Source of the DNA: Vanessa cardui
Taxonomy: Eukaryota > Arthropoda > Insecta > Lepidoptera > Nymphalidae
Assembly: GCF_905220365.1 (NCBI RefSeq)
Contig: NC_061134.1
Span: 14,027,001-14,091,000 of the forward strand
Direction of reading: 5' to 3'
DNA: 64,000 nt
The notes under the pieces were generated by a model, which was not told the DNA's origin, made no database searches, and saw only the letters and a list, made by a program, of their open reading frames with translations. Positions 34,790 through 45,294 of this stretch are shown piece by piece; positions within the stretch are counted from its first letter, which is position 1, and every line of letters starts with the position of its first letter. The position numbers and the translations under genes are program-made.

Positions 34790-35106
34790 GCTCATAAAAA
34801 CACTTTTGAATTGTCCTGTTACAGAATTAAATTACGTTAACGGAAAGTGGATTCCACCGAGGAAAAGCAACAAGAAACTCAGAAGTTACTCTTTTATTGT
34901 ATATCCTGCCTAGAAATCAACAAATAGTAAGACCACGCTTTTTTATTTTTAATATAATCTTGTATTGAGTAATTTTTCAATATTTTTGATAAAAGCTTCA
35001 ATATTTAAAATTTAGCTTCAAAATTTAGTAGGCCAAGTAAATAAGAAGAAACAAAAACCGTAACCCAGAAAGATTGTATCAACTTTGTGAAGTCAAAAAC
35101 TAGGCA
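34790..35106 (-). repeat. Family D: LINE 3' UTR fragment in pseudogene intron 1
   Basis: CACTTTTGAATTGTCCTG, AAGAAACTCAGAAGTTACTC and TATCCTGCCTAGAAATCAAC, running to GTGAAGTCAAAAACTAGGC. The live gene carries a shorter family D piece (54600) in the same intron and orientation, just before exon 2; whether it is the same insertion is unclear. Confidence 0.65.
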
Positions 35107-35439
35107 TTTATTAAATTACTTTTCTTACCTGTAGATACAAGGGAAAGGGAAAATTCTTATAGGAAATTTGGCTGCTCTTTGAAGTAATCGATCTCAAAAC
35201 AATATTTAAAAGTAAATAGTAAATAGTAAGTAAGCAGATGAATTAAATATATCAGCTATAAATAATAAACCTCTAAAATTGCGATTGGAACCGTATTAGT
35301 ACTCAGATTTTCAAATTTTGTCCAAGATTGGAAAATTACAGCATGGAAAATATTAAATGAAGTTTAGGTCTAAAAATACTAGCTACATCTAAGTTGGCTG
35401 GAAGAAATCTGTTACAGAGGTAATCTTGCTTTTGTGAAG

Positions 35440-35652
35440 CAATTTTTTGTGTGTCTTAATAATTTTAAAGATTATTTTAATGACAAGTACTCTAAAAAAA
35501 TCCAAGACAACGAATTGAATCTAATAACACCTGAATGAGAAATAGTGCCAGACCAAGGCCAAAAATTAAACACTGCCAACTTCCAAAATCTAGGTTCTTT
35601 AGAGAAATATGCGACAGAAAAACTCAATAACTCTCAAATATATTGCTTAAGG
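35440..35652 (+). pseudogene. Coding-like stretch with one stop, family unknown
   Basis: One frame reads KDYFNDKYSKKIQDNELNLI then TPE, a TGA at 35536-35538, then EIVPDQGQKLNTANFQNLGS and LEKYATEKLNNSQIYCLR, stopping at 35653. Composition looks coding and AAG/GTAATT at 35650 resembles a splice donor. It begins where the match to the gene's intron 2 ends. No family was recognised; it may be a transposon or gene fragment, or chance. Confidence 0.22.
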
Positions 35653-35827
35653 TAATTCAATCGTCACTCAGATGTCATCAATGCCTCGTTTCATATTAAA
35701 GAATTTTAATGATACATTTTTATACGAGCAAAAATAAGGAAAATGCTCTCTGTCACTTGATCTTAGTAGCATAAGTATTTAATATAGCATTAATTAAATA
35801 ACAAAAGTATAGTACGACACGAATCAA

Positions 35828-36087
35828 ATGTAGCATCGACAAATTCAATAAAACCGATTACTGCCGATTTAAACAACCAATAGAAATAGCTCCCTGTAGC
35901 GCCATTAAACCCGAGAAAGCAAGTGCATGTAAATCGACGTGTCAAATTGACGAATTAGCTCATAGGATATTATAAGTTATTACGTTTGTGTAAAGATCAT
36001 AGTTATATAAGAATTAAATATTGATAATATGTGATAGCGTACTTAATTCGGATGTGATCGGTTTTACGAATTTTGCCGATGCTACAT
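35828..36087. mobile_element. MITE with imperfect 33-bp terminal inverted repeats
   Basis: ATGTAGCATCGACAAATTCA then ATAAAACCGATTAC at 35828 is matched in inverted form at 36054-36087 (GTGATCGGTTTTACGAATTT then TGCCGATGCTACAT) with a few mismatches. The 260-bp interior has no coding capacity. No target-site duplication was certain. Confidence 0.65.
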
Positions 36088-36439
36088 CTAAGTTGTGTAT
36101 GTGTATACTTCTGATGACAAAATGATAGACCTTCGCGATCATTTCGTTTTATATCACCATGAATTATCTAAGTGTGCAAGTGGGCCATGACATACAAACG
36201 TTTGACAATTTCCTTATCGCATATGTAAACGGCATTTGGGCTGCAGTCTTATGTTTGCGGATATATGAGTAATTTATTTTAATATTTAAGTCTACTCTAT
36301 AAGCTTACATTGAAAATATGTTAGGATTATAAATGGACGGGTCATTTATTTTGTATATCTCGATCTCATATATTACCTACCTCATAAAAGCTTATTAAAC
36401 TTAGATTATATAAGCTTATTAGCTTTTTATATATTTTGA

Positions 36440-36985
36440 ACTTTGCCGTTTCGTAAATTCAAATCGTTTATACAAAATACATTGGTAAAAAAGGCATATT
36501 ATGCGATACAAGATTTTGCAGATGATAAAAAAGCGTGGAGTTAATACCTGTTGACTTCGAAGCAGGATATATTAAATAAACCTTTAAGTATTAGCCATAT
36601 AATCCGTTTATTATTCATTTACTAAGTAAAATTAAAAAACAACATCATTTTCGTATGAGATTAACATTTATTAGGTACTAATCAAAAAGCCAATATTTCG
36701 CTCTTTTTAAGAAAGCTTTCATTTCTTCACGATCGGTGGATTGTGGATTGTGGATTGCGTTGGATCCCGAAGCTACAGAGAAGGGCGCGGGGGTAACTTT
36801 AAAGGCGCCGAAATAAAGCTTATATAAGTTTTGTCACCGTCTGTGAGACACCCACGTAAGTACTTAAGATTAAATAATTGTACTCACTAACATGACTTTT
36901 TATTTTTTAAAAAGAGTAACGAATGAAATGACGATTTATAAGTGCTTGTTAATACATACTTAAATAAAGTTTATTTTAATTTTGA
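36440..36985 (+). repeat. Family D: LINE 3' UTR, interrupted
   Basis: CGTTTCGTAAATTCAAATCG to CTTCGAAGCAGGATATATTA (36450-36570) and ATGACGATTTATAAGTGC to CTTAAATAAAGTTTATTTT (36925-36985) are two parts of the LINE 3' end in order. Between them lies unrelated, locally GC-rich sequence with three GGATTGT units (36738-36757). Confidence 0.55.
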
Positions 36986-37576
36986 TTTTTTTTGAGATAC
37001 ATTGTAATTAAATTGCATTTAAAGAATACGAGGATGTTAAAAAAACTCTGAAATCCCCTGAGAATCAGACAAATTTTAACAAAACTGGCTGTCCAAAACA
37101 GTAGTATTTCAATATCGACGATTCAAAAACGCTTCATTGTGAATTTTACTAGAAAAAATTTATTTATTTATTTATTTATTTATTTATTTCACACACAAGT
37201 TTATGTTTACATTATTAAATGCCAGCCCTGAATTCCAAACTAGCTTTCGCTGTGTTTTGGAAGTCAGTTCCTTCCCAGATTTTAGGTTACAAATTGTTTC
37301 TTATTATAAAAGTAAAAGTAAATGGAAAATTAAAAAAAAAACATAATAATAATAATAACAATCAAATCACAAATAAAAAAAAATTATTTACCAAACTAAG
37401 TAGTGAATTAAAATGATAAAGGTTAATATTATGTGGGCACGCGTGTGTGTGTAAGTGTGTGTCTGTATATGTGTATTTATGTATGATGTTGCGTGCTATG
37501 AGTGTGTATTTAGTAATATGTGTATATATGCAACAATTATTTGTGATTTATGTCAGCTCTTGAAATAACAATAGTC

Positions 37577-40477
37577 TTAATTCAACAACTGCTCAGTTTC
37601 CTTAAAATCAAAATTCGTAAGCCATTCTTTAATTACTTTTTTAAATTGAAAGTTAGACAAGTTCTTTGTTTTATATTCAGTATTAAGTTTGTTATATAGC
37701 CTAGGTGCTAGTGAACTATAACAACGTTGTGCAAATTTACTTTTGACTTTAGGAACCGGACAGATATCTCTTCTTTTGTTATTTGGCTTTATTTGTGGTA
37801 TGTGGGTCTTATGATACCTACGAAGACATTGATATATAAATAGCTTGCGAACAGATAAAACTTCGGCTTTTTTGTAAAGTAATTGTGATGGATATCTAAA
37901 CGGTAAGTTGAATAAAATCTTTAATACAGCTCGATGCGCCCTCTCTAGTTCAATGAAATGAGTCTTAACAACGGATCCCCATGAACAGATACAATAATTA
38001 ATAATACATTCAGCTAATGCTTGATAAATTTGAATGAGGAGTTTAGTATTATCTATAATTCTTAGTTCTCTAAAAATATAAATAAGTTTTCTTAATCTTT
38101 TACTAACTGCTACAACATGTTTTTTCCAATTGATCCTATCATCAATAATTACACCTAAATATTTTATGTCAGTTACTCTTTCCAATGCTGGACAATTACC
38201 ACAATAAACAGTGTTATTGGTGCCCGGGCCACGATTGCAAGGATAAATATGCATACGTATTATAAGATCTTTTGGCGATGTAGCATTGGTCTTGCTGAAG
38301 CACAAATACTTTGTTTTACTGATATTGAGGGTCAGCAAGCTATCTTCGAGCCAGGCCATAACGGTACAAAGACCATTTTCCACAATTTGATGAACATTCT
38401 CCCAACTAGAGCCATGGAACAAAATAACTGTGTCATCAGCAAACATCTGTACTTCAGCTCTTTGCATTTTGAGTCTACAAAGCTGATTGATATAAATCAA
38501 GAAAAGCGTAGGCCCTAGGGTGCTGCCTTGCGGTACACCGTAATATACAGGAGCAAAATTGCTAAGGTGGTTACCTATTCTTACACATTGCCTACGGTCT
38601 TTAAGATAATCCTTGAACCACATTAGTGCATGTCCACGAATGCCACTGCTCTCCAGACGAGCAAGTAGTATTGGAATAGATACAGTGTCAAATGCTTTCT
38701 GCAAGTCGAGGAAAACTCCAACACATTTTTCACCGTTATCTAAAAGAGCCGTGACACGTGTTGTTAGCTGAAGAACGGCATCTTCAGTGGATCGATTTGT
38801 ACGAAACCCATACTGATTATTCCCCAGAATATTATTGTGTTCTAGGAATTTTTTTAGCCTATTATTAGTAACTTTTTCTATTATTTTTGACAATACACTC
38901 AAGAGGGAAATAGGTCTATAGTTTGTAGGAAATTTTTTATCGCCTGACTTAAAGACAGGGCAGACAATAGCATTTTTAAAAATTTCTGGGAAGCTACCTT
39001 CCTCATAGCTAAGATTAATTAAATAAGCGATAGGTTTGGAAAGAAGGTTACTAAATTTTTTTACAATAGAAATTGATATTTTGTCAATACCAGGTGCAGT
39101 GTTTGTTTTAAGACTACATATGACCCTATTCACCTCGAATGAATCGGTGGGATATAGTGTTAAAGAATTACAAGGAGAATCAATCGATATTGTTTTTTTA
39201 GACAGGTATTTTTCACTAGTGTTAAGCTTGTGAAGAGTTTCATTTGCAAGTGCAGGACCGATTGAAGTAAAGAACTTATTTACTTCGTCCAGTGATTCAG
39301 TAGCAGTAGGTTTTATATTTAGCAAATCAGTAGGAGATGTATTAAATTTTTTAATATTACATAACTCCTTTATAATATTCCAAGTCTGTATCATATTACC
39401 TCTATTTTTTTCTAATTTATCCCTGTAGTATTTCCTTTTTAATCCCTTTAAAATTTTCCGTAATAGATTTCTGTACGCAATATACTTATGTTTTGTTTCC
39501 TCGTTACTCGTATTTTTTTTAGCCCTTTTATGCATCTTGTCCCGCTTTTTTATAGCTTTAATTACACCCACTGTTAGCCAAGGTTTGAGCGGTAGTATAC
39601 GTTTGGGAATTTTCTGCACTACAGTGTTACTGTCAATAATGTTTACTAATTTATTAGTGAGTATATTAGCTGCAGTATTAATATCTTTGGTTGAGTACAA
39701 ATCATTCCAATTCTCCATATTCAAATATTTTTCGATGTTATCCATATTAACATTTAGTTTATGTAAATTTATGGGAGCTTTAGAAATGACAGTACTCTTG
39801 AAAATATTTAGTAATATGGGACAGTGGTCAGTCAATTCATCAAATACAAATGTTTGAACTTGTGACACAGTTTTAACCATAAAGTGGTCTAGGCATGATT
39901 TTATTCTAGTTGGACATTGTATGCCTTGCTTTAGGCCATATGTCGCCATTAGGTTTAAATACATTACTGTGTTCGCATTCAAATTTACCGCCATAGTGTC
40001 GAAGTTCAAATCTCCAGTCAAAATTATATTACCGTGAGGCCTACACGTGTTTAGAATACTATCTAAAGAGCTCAAATAATTATATGCGTTTTTATAGCAC
40101 GGCGGGCGATAAGTGCATACAATAACTGTGTCCCCTGCTAATTTAACAACTACACAATTGCCATCAAGACAATTGGGTTCATAAGATGAAGCCTCTAGTG
40201 CCTCACGAACGTATACAACCACTCCGTCGTTTTGGTTTAAGCTATTATATGATCTATACGTATTATAACCGCTTATGTCAGGTGGCGAATAATTTTCATT
40301 TAGCCAGCACTCAGTTAGCACAATTACATCTATTAATGTATTAAACTTCATAAGGAACATAAGAAAAATATCGAAATTGGAATTAATGCTACGAATGTTT
40401 AGTGTTAATATAAGTAAAGAGTTATCTCCACGTTGTGAACTTGTTATTATTTGGAGACATTCCGACGGATCACGCAT
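37577..40477 (-). CDS. LINE ORF2: endonuclease and reverse transcriptase, intact
   Basis: A 966-residue protein that would nick chromosomal DNA and prime reverse transcription of the element RNA. The N-terminal APE-type endonuclease (about residues 20-235) shows LTLNIRSINSN, VLTECWLNE with catalytic Glu, GDLNFD, SCLDHFMV and ELTDHCPIL. The RT (about 470-760) shows AIVCPVFKSGDK, FPTNYRPISLLSVLSKIIEK, NNQYGFRTNRST, GVFLDLQKAFDTV (motif A), YGVPQGSTLGPTLFLIYIN (motif B) and MFADDTVILF (motif C, FADD). The C-terminus has YLGVIIDDRINWKKHV, LERAHRAVLKIL and ends KETEQLLN. No internal stop or frameshift. Start chosen at the first Met of the open frame; the true start could be slightly different. Clade within the jockey/CR1 group is not settled. 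Confidence 0.92.
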   Translation of the reverse strand: MRDPSECLQIITSSQRGDNSLLILTLNIRSINSNFDIFLMFLMKFNTLIDVIVLTECWLNENYSPPDISGYNTYRSYNSLNQNDGVVVYVREALEASSYEPNCLDGNCVVVKLAGDTVIVCTYRPPCYKNAYNYLSSLDSILNTCRPHGNIILTGDLNFDTMAVNLNANTVMYLNLMATYGLKQGIQCPTRIKSCLDHFMVKTVSQVQTFVFDELTDHCPILLNIFKSTVISKAPINLHKLNVNMDNIEKYLNMENWNDLYSTKDINTAANILTNKLVNIIDSNTVVQKIPKRILPLKPWLTVGVIKAIKKRDKMHKRAKKNTSNEETKHKYIAYRNLLRKILKGLKRKYYRDKLEKNRGNMIQTWNIIKELCNIKKFNTSPTDLLNIKPTATESLDEVNKFFTSIGPALANETLHKLNTSEKYLSKKTISIDSPCNSLTLYPTDSFEVNRVICSLKTNTAPGIDKISISIVKKFSNLLSKPIAYLINLSYEEGSFPEIFKNAIVCPVFKSGDKKFPTNYRPISLLSVLSKIIEKVTNNRLKKFLEHNNILGNNQYGFRTNRSTEDAVLQLTTRVTALLDNGEKCVGVFLDLQKAFDTVSIPILLARLESSGIRGHALMWFKDYLKDRRQCVRIGNHLSNFAPVYYGVPQGSTLGPTLFLIYINQLCRLKMQRAEVQMFADDTVILFHGSSWENVHQIVENGLCTVMAWLEDSLLTLNISKTKYLCFSKTNATSPKDLIIRMHIYPCNRGPGTNNTVYCGNCPALERVTDIKYLGVIIDDRINWKKHVVAVSKRLRKLIYIFRELRIIDNTKLLIQIYQALAECIINYCICSWGSVVKTHFIELERAHRAVLKILFNLPFRYPSQLLYKKAEVLSVRKLFIYQCLRRYHKTHIPQIKPNNKRRDICPVPKVKSKFAQRCYSSLAPRLYNKLNTEYKTKNLSNFQFKKVIKEWLTNFDFKETEQLLN

Positions 40478-41101
40478 TCTACTACATTTAATATTCTCAG
40501 ATTCAATTTCATTGATAATATCTGAGTTTAACGCATTGAATTTTTAAAATAAATACAACAATGTTACAGTATAATACACAAAAGAGATACTATAACACAG
40601 AAAGAACAAAAGAAATATAAATATATAGCACACCGAATTAAAAGAGGGTATTCTAAAATTTTTTGCAAGCGAGCGTTTTAAACATATCAGTTGTTGTTTA
40701 GACTTAATTTTAATAATGATCAGTATTTTTTGTAGTACTGTTGGTATAGTTAATCGGTTAGAATTTCTAGCTATATACATTCCAAAGATATAGGTGTTAG
40801 GAATAGTTATGCAATATTTCTTAATAAAATTAATACTTACATAATCGTTGCATATTATTTGAACGCATATGATTCGTATTTCACTTTTTATAGACACTTG
40901 TCGTGTGTGTGTTAAATGTATAACTATTATGATAATATTAAATATAAACTGTTTGTGTTTATGTAAATAGGAAAAATAAAATATAAGGATTAGTAGTATA
41001 CAAACAAAAGCTTTAGATTGGTAGGCAAAAATACTTAAAATTAATAATAAAGGACTAATAAATGTATAAAAAGTAGATCGAGTATCGCACTGTTTCCATA
41101 G
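40478..41101 (-). other. ORF1-ORF2 spacer of the LINE
   Basis: 624 bp, very AT-rich. A 117-codon reverse open frame here (40544-40897) is rich in Ile, Phe and Tyr and looks like a by-product of composition. A shorter spacer (about 340 bp) separates the ORFs in the relative at 22978. Confidence 0.5.
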
Positions 41102-41992
41102 TCATTTCTTAAGGGAGTCGATGTCCGCTTCGCTGTTTATACGAATGGCGGTCCCGCCGTCTGCTTGCCGAAGGTATACATTCCCGTGGCTCGTCCAGCA
41201 GTACCGATAACTATGTGTTCCGGCGAAGTCCCGCGCTAAGAAAAATAATCGTTTCGTTTTGGCAGTAAGATTTTCGGAAATATAGACAGGTTTCGGAGGC
41301 CCGCTGATTCCTAAGTTTTCTGTAGTAATTTGATTATTCTGTTTTCTGTATTTTTTTAAAGAGTGAATAATTTCTTCTTTTTTCGATGCTGTCGTAAATT
41401 CAACTATTATAGGCTTCGTTGTCTGTGTTTTATTCTTTTTCTGGAGTCTAAAGATACTTCTTATTTCACTTTGATTAATCATAACATTCAATGTTTGCCC
41501 GATGGTAGTAACAATTTCATGTAAATCAGTTTTGTTTTCTGTTTGAGCTTGTGGTACATTTCTTAGCTCAATACTAGAAGACCTCGCGCTTTTTTCTAGA
41601 ATATCAACTCTTTCCTCTAGCATATTTATATAGTTTCTATTGGCCTTTTTTTCACATTCTAATTTTTCAACCTTTTCTCTCATGTCATCATATTTGCTGG
41701 ACAAGAATTCCAGTGATTTACATAACTCTAAGTTTTGTTCCTTTATTTCACTCATAGTAGCGGCCATTATGTTTAATTTTTCGGCCGTATCAGTTTTGTT
41801 TTTTAATAAGATTTCCTCCATAGATGTAAACTGTAAACTATTACTCGATAACACACTTTTTATATCTTCCATAAACTTCTTAAGGTTCTCATTATCATCC
41901 TCCCGTTTTCTTTTAAACCGGCTCAGTATATTTACATTTGAAAGGTCTGGTTCGGAGTCATATGTAGATGGCGGAGTACGCGTCAAAGACAT
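41102..41992 (-). CDS. LINE ORF1: coiled-coil RNA-binding protein, intact
   Basis: 296 residues. Begins MSLTRTPPSTYDSEPDL, a proline-rich head, then a basic patch RFKRKRED. A long coiled coil covers about residues 45-135 (LEFLSSKYDDMREKVEKLEC, INMLEERVDILEK), suggesting a multimer. The C-terminal part, from IELRNVPQ onward, has IFRLQKKNK, PIIVEFTTASKKEEII and VYISENLTAKTKRLFFLARD then YRYCWTSHGNVYLR, similar to the region in insect LINE ORF1s that resembles the FP25K-type nucleic-acid-binding fold. It is expected to package the element RNA as a ribonucleoprotein. Homologous along its length to the broken ORF1 at 26577-27499. Confidence 0.88.
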   Translation of the reverse strand: MSLTRTPPSTYDSEPDLSNVNILSRFKRKREDDNENLKKFMEDIKSVLSSNSLQFTSMEEILLKNKTDTAEKLNIMAATMSEIKEQNLELCKSLEFLSSKYDDMREKVEKLECEKKANRNYINMLEERVDILEKSARSSSIELRNVPQAQTENKTDLHEIVTTIGQTLNVMINQSEIRSIFRLQKKNKTQTTKPIIVEFTTASKKEEIIHSLKKYRKQNNQITTENLGISGPPKPVYISENLTAKTKRLFFLARDFAGTHSYRYCWTSHGNVYLRQADGGTAIRINSEADIDSLKK

Positions 41993-42556
41993 AGTGTACT
42001 AGGGTACCAGGTGCACACAATAATCTACAGGAGTTATTTCTTTCTTATTTTTTTAAAAACTTAGAGGTCTCATCTATTGGTCGACGATCGATGAAATTGA
42101 ACAATATTGCTGTCCGGCCAGTATTGCTTGACCCGCCCTTAATGACGTACGATGTTTGAGACGGATGTATACTGCGAATATATTTTTGTGTACGATAGGC
42201 GGCTTTTGTTTGTGTGTAATGAACACTACTTCTACCGATAACGCGTCGCGCACTTATTTGCTGCACTTACTTATGCACTCCTAGTAGTTTATCTGTATTA
42301 TTTAGTACTGTTTTTTAAATTTTTAATTTTAATTTTAAAAAGGTCAATTTAACAAGAAACACGTCTTCACTCTTCTGAAGCACGGAGGGAAGGGGAATTG
42401 ATTTGATTTGTTTTTTATTATTGCTATCTTTATTACATGCGGTTGTAATTTCGCAATTAAAAAAACAAACGTGGAAGTGTTATAGTTTTACAGACAGCTT
42501 TCTATAGAGACGAAGTCAAAATTAAACAAATACGTTTAATTTAAAAAAAAAATGTT

Positions 42557-42700
42557 TCACGAGTAGGACCGTAATAAAAAAAAGAAAATTACTTTGAAGC
42601 TTAGATGTTAACTAAACTTAAGTAAAGGGAAGCGAGATCAAAGGACTAATGACCTCATCCTGGTGACCATAAAATGTAATTTAAAATGGGTGGTATCAAA
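42557..42700 (+). repeat. Right copy of duplicated segment 1 (pair at 15463)
   Basis: GGACCGTAATAAAAAAAAG, GACTAATGACCTCATCCTGG and TGACCATAAAATG match 15463-15600 in order and orientation. Confidence 0.65.
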
Positions 42701-43487
42701 AATTTTGTGAAAGACCAATATTATTAGTAATCGATGTTTATGGATGTACTGAACACGGATTGACTTGCAACCGAAAAATTAATGATTTTAATATTTGAAT
42801 CGTGAATTCAAAATGTATCTTCTTGTCTCCACTATCCTGGAGATTAGCCGGCTGGGCTTAAATTGCGCATGAAATATGTTAGATTTGGAACTGATTCAGA
42901 CAAATTTTCACTGAATGACTTTTATCCCAAAAAGAGATGAACCTACGGGTCCAGTATATACGTTAGGACTTTCATATGCTAATTGCATATTAAAGGCGAA
43001 AAGAAAAACAGACAAAATCGATCGAAAGATTTGGTCAATACCGATGTACCTAAATAATTTTCACGTTATACACTTTTTATTAAAACATTTCTCAAACTAG
43101 TATTTCTTTAGTCATTTGATAAAAAGTCCGAATGTATTTTTATATGTGAGGCAAACGTCACACCATAGCAAGTGTTCAAATAAATGTTATCAATAGAACA
43201 TTAGTATAAAGGAAGGTCAAAATAAAAAAGAACTTAAACTTTTTACTGGAACTCCAACATAAGGCATTTAGTTCAACAAAAAACATAAATTATTCTGAAA
43301 AACGACAAAGTAGCTTTTAGTACTTAAAATATGCTATGAACCGAATTACCACCTAGTAAAAACGAGTCAGTGTAACTACAGGCAAAAGGGACATAACATA
43401 TTAGTTCACAACTTTGGTGACGCGTTGGGGACGCGTTGGTGATATAAGAAACAGCTTATATTTTCCATCAGGTTAAAACTGTACAAG
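42701..43487. other. No gene; decayed family B scrap
   Basis: AGTGTAACTACAGGCAAAAG to CATATTAGTTCAC (43370-43450) is a decayed reverse family B copy, with a local GGGGACGCGTTGG duplication. The open frame at 42915-43100 has no recognised motif. Confidence 0.4.
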
Positions 43488-44050
43488 ATACTAGCTGTTA
43501 CCCGCGAATTTGCTCGCGTTGAATATGAATATATTTACAAATTAACTAAAAAAATACTTTGATGATTGGTATTCAAAGAGATCTATCTTTTTTGTTTCTA
43601 AAAAAGCAGCCTATATCCTCTCGTAGACTCTAGAATATTTGTGCACCAAATTTAATTTAAATTGGTCCTTTAACTTTGACGTAAAATCTAGACCGACACA
43701 GACTTACTTTCGCATTTATAATATAAGTATAGGTAGTTTATTACGTATAAAAAATAATTCGAATAGTTTTGCGACATAAATTTCCTCGAGATGAAGATTA
43801 TAATAGGTATCATAAAAAGTATGATATTGAAAAGAGAACTAAGTTTTGATCACGAGTAATATCCAAGAGAGGACTTCCAACGCTACGAAATTGTCTCTGA
43901 ATAAATTCCTGACCCATTCGTCAGCGCCTTTCTTTATTATCTCTCGACGTGAAAACCAAAAGGTAGGTTATGGATTCAATTACACGAAATGTCTGCAGTT
44001 TGACAGCAAGTCTGAAATAATATTAAATCTATAAATTGACCTCGATGGAG
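43488..44050 (+). repeat. Right copy of duplicated segment 2 (pair at 17393), includes family F
   Basis: Begins with ACTAGCTGTTACCCGCGAAT, the usual start of family F type repeats, continues to CGCATTTATAATATAAGTAT, then TATTACGTATAAAAAATAAT and CACGAGTAATATCCAAGAG to TTGACCTCGATGG. Closely matches 17393-17940; the open frame across its end (43846-44034) exists in both copies but shows no domain. Confidence 0.85.
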
Positions 44051-44156
44051 GATGGTCTGTGAAAGCAGACTAATAATTCAAACCAAATTAAAATATATTT
44101 TATTCAAGTTGGCCGAAAGAAGCATTTTTTAACCAATTACAAAAATGTTTATTACC

Positions 44157-44446
44157 TTTTTTTATGGAATAGGTTGGCTGACGAGCATATGGGCCACCTG
44201 ATGGTAAGTAGTCACCATCACCCATAGACAATGACGCTGTAAGAAATATTAACTATTCCTTACATCGTCAATGCGCCACTAACCTTGGGAACTAAGATGC
44301 TATGTCCCTTGTGCCTGTAGCTACACTGATTCACTCACCCTTCAAACCGGAACACAACAATACTGCGTACTATTGTTTAGCGGTAGAATATCTGATAAGT
44401 GGATGGCACCTACCCAGGTGGACTTGGGTCCACCACCGGCGCGGCT
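44157..44446 (+). repeat. Family B repeat copy
   Basis: Full forward copy from TTTTTTTATGGAATAGGTTG to GGTGGACTTGGGTCCACCACC. The last part is altered compared with AAGCCCTACCACC in other copies. Confidence 0.87.
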
Positions 44447-45294
44447 TGTTACTACATTATATAATACGAAATTGAATTTTAAGTATGTTAATATTGTATA
44501 TTTAATTTTACTTTGGTGAATTTTAATAATATTTTGATCGTTTTGTAATAATACTACTCACATAACATTAATTTATGTCACTATATTAATTTACCAATAT
44601 ATTATTTATACATACATATATTATTTATCCGCTAAATGGATATAATTATATCTTTTTACCGCCCAACCTCGAATCTAGTTTATTACTGCCCGTTCAAAAT
44701 CAACCGCCGCCAGGCAGTACCAGCTCGCCACACCACACAATACGGTGTCGATAACAGAATCAATAATCATACTAATAAATGTTATTTCAATTAAAAAACG
44801 TATTTAAAAATTAAAACCGCACTGAATATTATTATTGACAACATGACAATTGTTATTCATTTGTATATGTTGAATTAGACTTAGCTCCTTGTATGGTAAA
44901 TTCATAGATCGTACTGTTAGCAAAATCACATTTATGATAGTCATTTGACTATTTTGAAGTATTACCAAATTTTTACGCGAGAGGGCGCCAGTTTCTAAGG
45001 CTTATTGGCAGCACGGGACAGTGGGCATTCGAACGTGGCTGGGTCGACTGGTAAGACCTAGGAGCTTTGTTTGAAAATTATTGTACTTATTATAGTCAAA
45101 GATTAAGTGAATACATCTTTTTACATCTACAAGTCTTGTGTCATTTTCTAACATCTTAGTGGATATATACGGTAAAGTGTAATAGTACCTATATATTAAT
45201 GAGTCGAAAAGTTGATTATTAAGCTTAAGATAATTACGCAATTTTTTATGCATATTAATTTGTTTTGAAATAGTGTTTTGTTTGAAGTCTTTTT
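44447..45294. other. No gene; unassigned repeat end
   Basis: GCATATTAATTTGTTTTG to TTTGTTTGAAGTCTTTTTT (45250-45294) recurs at 51920-51962, so it is the end of an unnamed dispersed repeat. The reverse open frame 45002-45310 overlaps it and is not taken as a gene. Confidence 0.4.

Larger units (their letters stand above)
33908..35475 (+). pseudogene. Relic of an NRF-6-like acyltransferase gene (exon 1, exon 2, part of intron 2)
   Basis: A dead paralog of the gene at 53324. Exon 1: ATG at 33908, and 33951-33977 matches 53360-53386 in 26 of 27 bases, encoding AVTVNANFI; a 19-nt length difference brings two stops (TAATAA, from 34002), then TFEEELY echoes AFDQELY. Exon 2: 35130 onward, GKILIGNLAAL then TGA, against SGILVGNLADLG of the gene, where the Gly codon has become a stop; the 3' splice site is lost. 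GCAGATGAATTAAATAT, AACCTCTAAA and TCAAATTTTGTCCAAGATTGG continue the alignment to about 35360. 35390-35475 aligns with gene intron 2 (GCTGGAAGAAA, GAAGCAATTTT, TCTTAATA). No later exon relics were seen. Confidence 0.8.
37150..42300 (-). mobile_element. Full-length two-ORF LINE with both ORFs open
   Basis: The minus strand carries ORF1 (41992-41102), a 624-bp spacer and ORF2 (40477-37577), then a 3' UTR with TG repeats (37440-37470) and a terminal (AAAT)n tail (37155-37190 as TTTA on the + strand). The 5' border near 42300 is approximate and no target-site duplication was identified. The leader (42000-42270) is less AT-rich than its surroundings. Open frames in both ORFs make this the one candidate autonomous element here. 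It could have mobilised the decayed relative at 22978-27870. Confidence 0.85.

Noticed and set aside
40544..40897. 117-codon reverse open frame rich in Ile and Phe
   Set aside because: It lies in the AT-rich spacer between LINE ORFs, lacks homologous counterpart in the sister LINE and has a composition explained by base bias.
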